This document shows, piece after piece, positions 63,902 to 64,000 of a DNA stretch of 64,000 bases (positions are counted from its first letter, which is position 1; the number at the start of each line of letters is the position of its first letter). The stretch comes from an uncultured Bacteroidales bacterium (GTDB taxonomy: Bacteria > Bacteroidota > Bacteroidia > Bacteroidales > P3). The stretch is from assembly GCA_900316235.1 (NCBI GenBank), contig ONCC01000010.1:16872-80871 (forward strand). The letters run 5' to 3'. Made by a program: the position numbers and the translations under genes. Under the pieces are notes generated by a model. That model was given only the letters and a program-made list of their open reading frames with translations. It was not told where the DNA came from and searched no databases.

Positions 63902-64000
63902 CGCCAGAGGCTCACATAAGGCCACAATCAAGGCTCATCCCGACCGACTGCACCACCGACCGCCAGAGGCTCACATAAGGCCACAATCAAGGCTCATCCC
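63902..64000. repeat. 40-bp direct repeat, two copies, period 59, running off the window
   Basis: Identical 40-bp copies at 63902-63941 and 63961-64000 (both begin CGCCAGAGGCTCACATAAGG and end GGCTCATCCC), separated by 19 bases. The second copy ends exactly at the window edge, so the array may continue. Confidence 0.85.

Noticed and set aside
63902..64000. CRISPR array
   Set aside because: Only two repeats are visible, the 19-bp gap is too short for usual spacers and no cas gene is in the window; recorded as a direct repeat only.

Overview
The window is a gene-dense, about 55% GC chromosomal segment of a member of the Bacteroidales (phylum Bacteroidota), probably an uncultured anaerobe of gut or rumen type. 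The evidence is: promoters of the Bacteroidetes TAnnTTTG (-7) form in front of most transcription units; mostly weak ribosome binding sites; two clear (and one possible) type IX secretion (T9SS) C-terminal sorting domains; Bacteroidetes families such as DUF6266, DUF4836, HYC_CC_PP, C10 peptidases and four-helix-bundle-suffix proteins; and anaerobic metabolism (NADP-type glutamate dehydrogenase, methylmalonyl-CoA mutase, menaquinone enzymes, an [FeFe]-hydrogenase maturase). The family cannot be resolved from sequence reading alone.

Layout. 0-5.3 kb: 5'-cut glycosyltransferase, two exported proteins (one TPR/PD40/OmpA-like) and an alpha/beta hydrolase. 5.4-13.4 kb: gdhA with a missing C-terminus, YugP-like peptidase, PIG-V-like GT-C enzyme, aroQ, a large EF-hand membrane protein, a secreted phosphatase-fold protein, and a possible toxin-antitoxin pair. 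13.6-18.5 kb: DUF6266 protein, aspS, four-helix-bundle gene bracketed by 9-bp CTAG arrays, menA-menG. 18.7-27.2 kb (mostly minus): yceD-rpmF, a metal-uptake-like trio (HYC_CC_PP protein, TonB receptor, HMA protein), LysE transporter, LRR protein, mutB, second DUF6266. 27.5-34.3 kb: lipoprotein, thrS-infC-rpmI-rplT-rplS, a tyrosine phosphatase and a PurL-like protein. 34.3-38.8 kb: more AT-rich accessory segment with an ECF sigma factor, small exported proteins, a gene broken by a stop codon and a T9SS cargo, ending in a second copy of the PurL-like 3' end. 39-45.3 kb: ABC transporter plus lipoprotein operon, mutS. 45.4-47.2 kb: six tRNAs, then rpsF-rpsR-rplI. 47.4-57 kb: T9SS C10 protease, histidine kinase, pyrG-mtnN-luxS, second four-helix-bundle gene bracketed by 9-bp GATAG arrays, outer-membrane barrel, hydrogenase regulator-hydG. 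57-64 kb: barrel protein, HerA-like ATPase, two DUF3857/transglutaminase proteins, and an AT-rich edge with a 40-bp direct repeat.

The most unusual signal is a set of short-period repeat arrays with palindromic or mirror-symmetric cores. Arrays of exact 9-bp period (CTAG core or GATAG/CTATC core) begin on the stop codon of the upstream gene in all six cases, lie inside apparent operons, and bracket both four-helix-bundle-suffix genes; two more CTAG arrays stand alone in the mtnN-luxS and hydrogenase regulator-hydG operons. Other 9-bp arrays (TCnGA core and CCATTAG core) sit in frame inside coding regions. A separate 11-bp family (TCTTACTCnnn) with a shared 16-bp box lies upstream of both DUF6266 genes and also occurs alone. 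This gene-with-array plus solitary-array pattern recalls REP/RAYT systems and is the best candidate for an undescribed system here. A second notable point is infC, whose only plausible start is a non-canonical ATA codon with an ideally spaced Shine-Dalgarno sequence.
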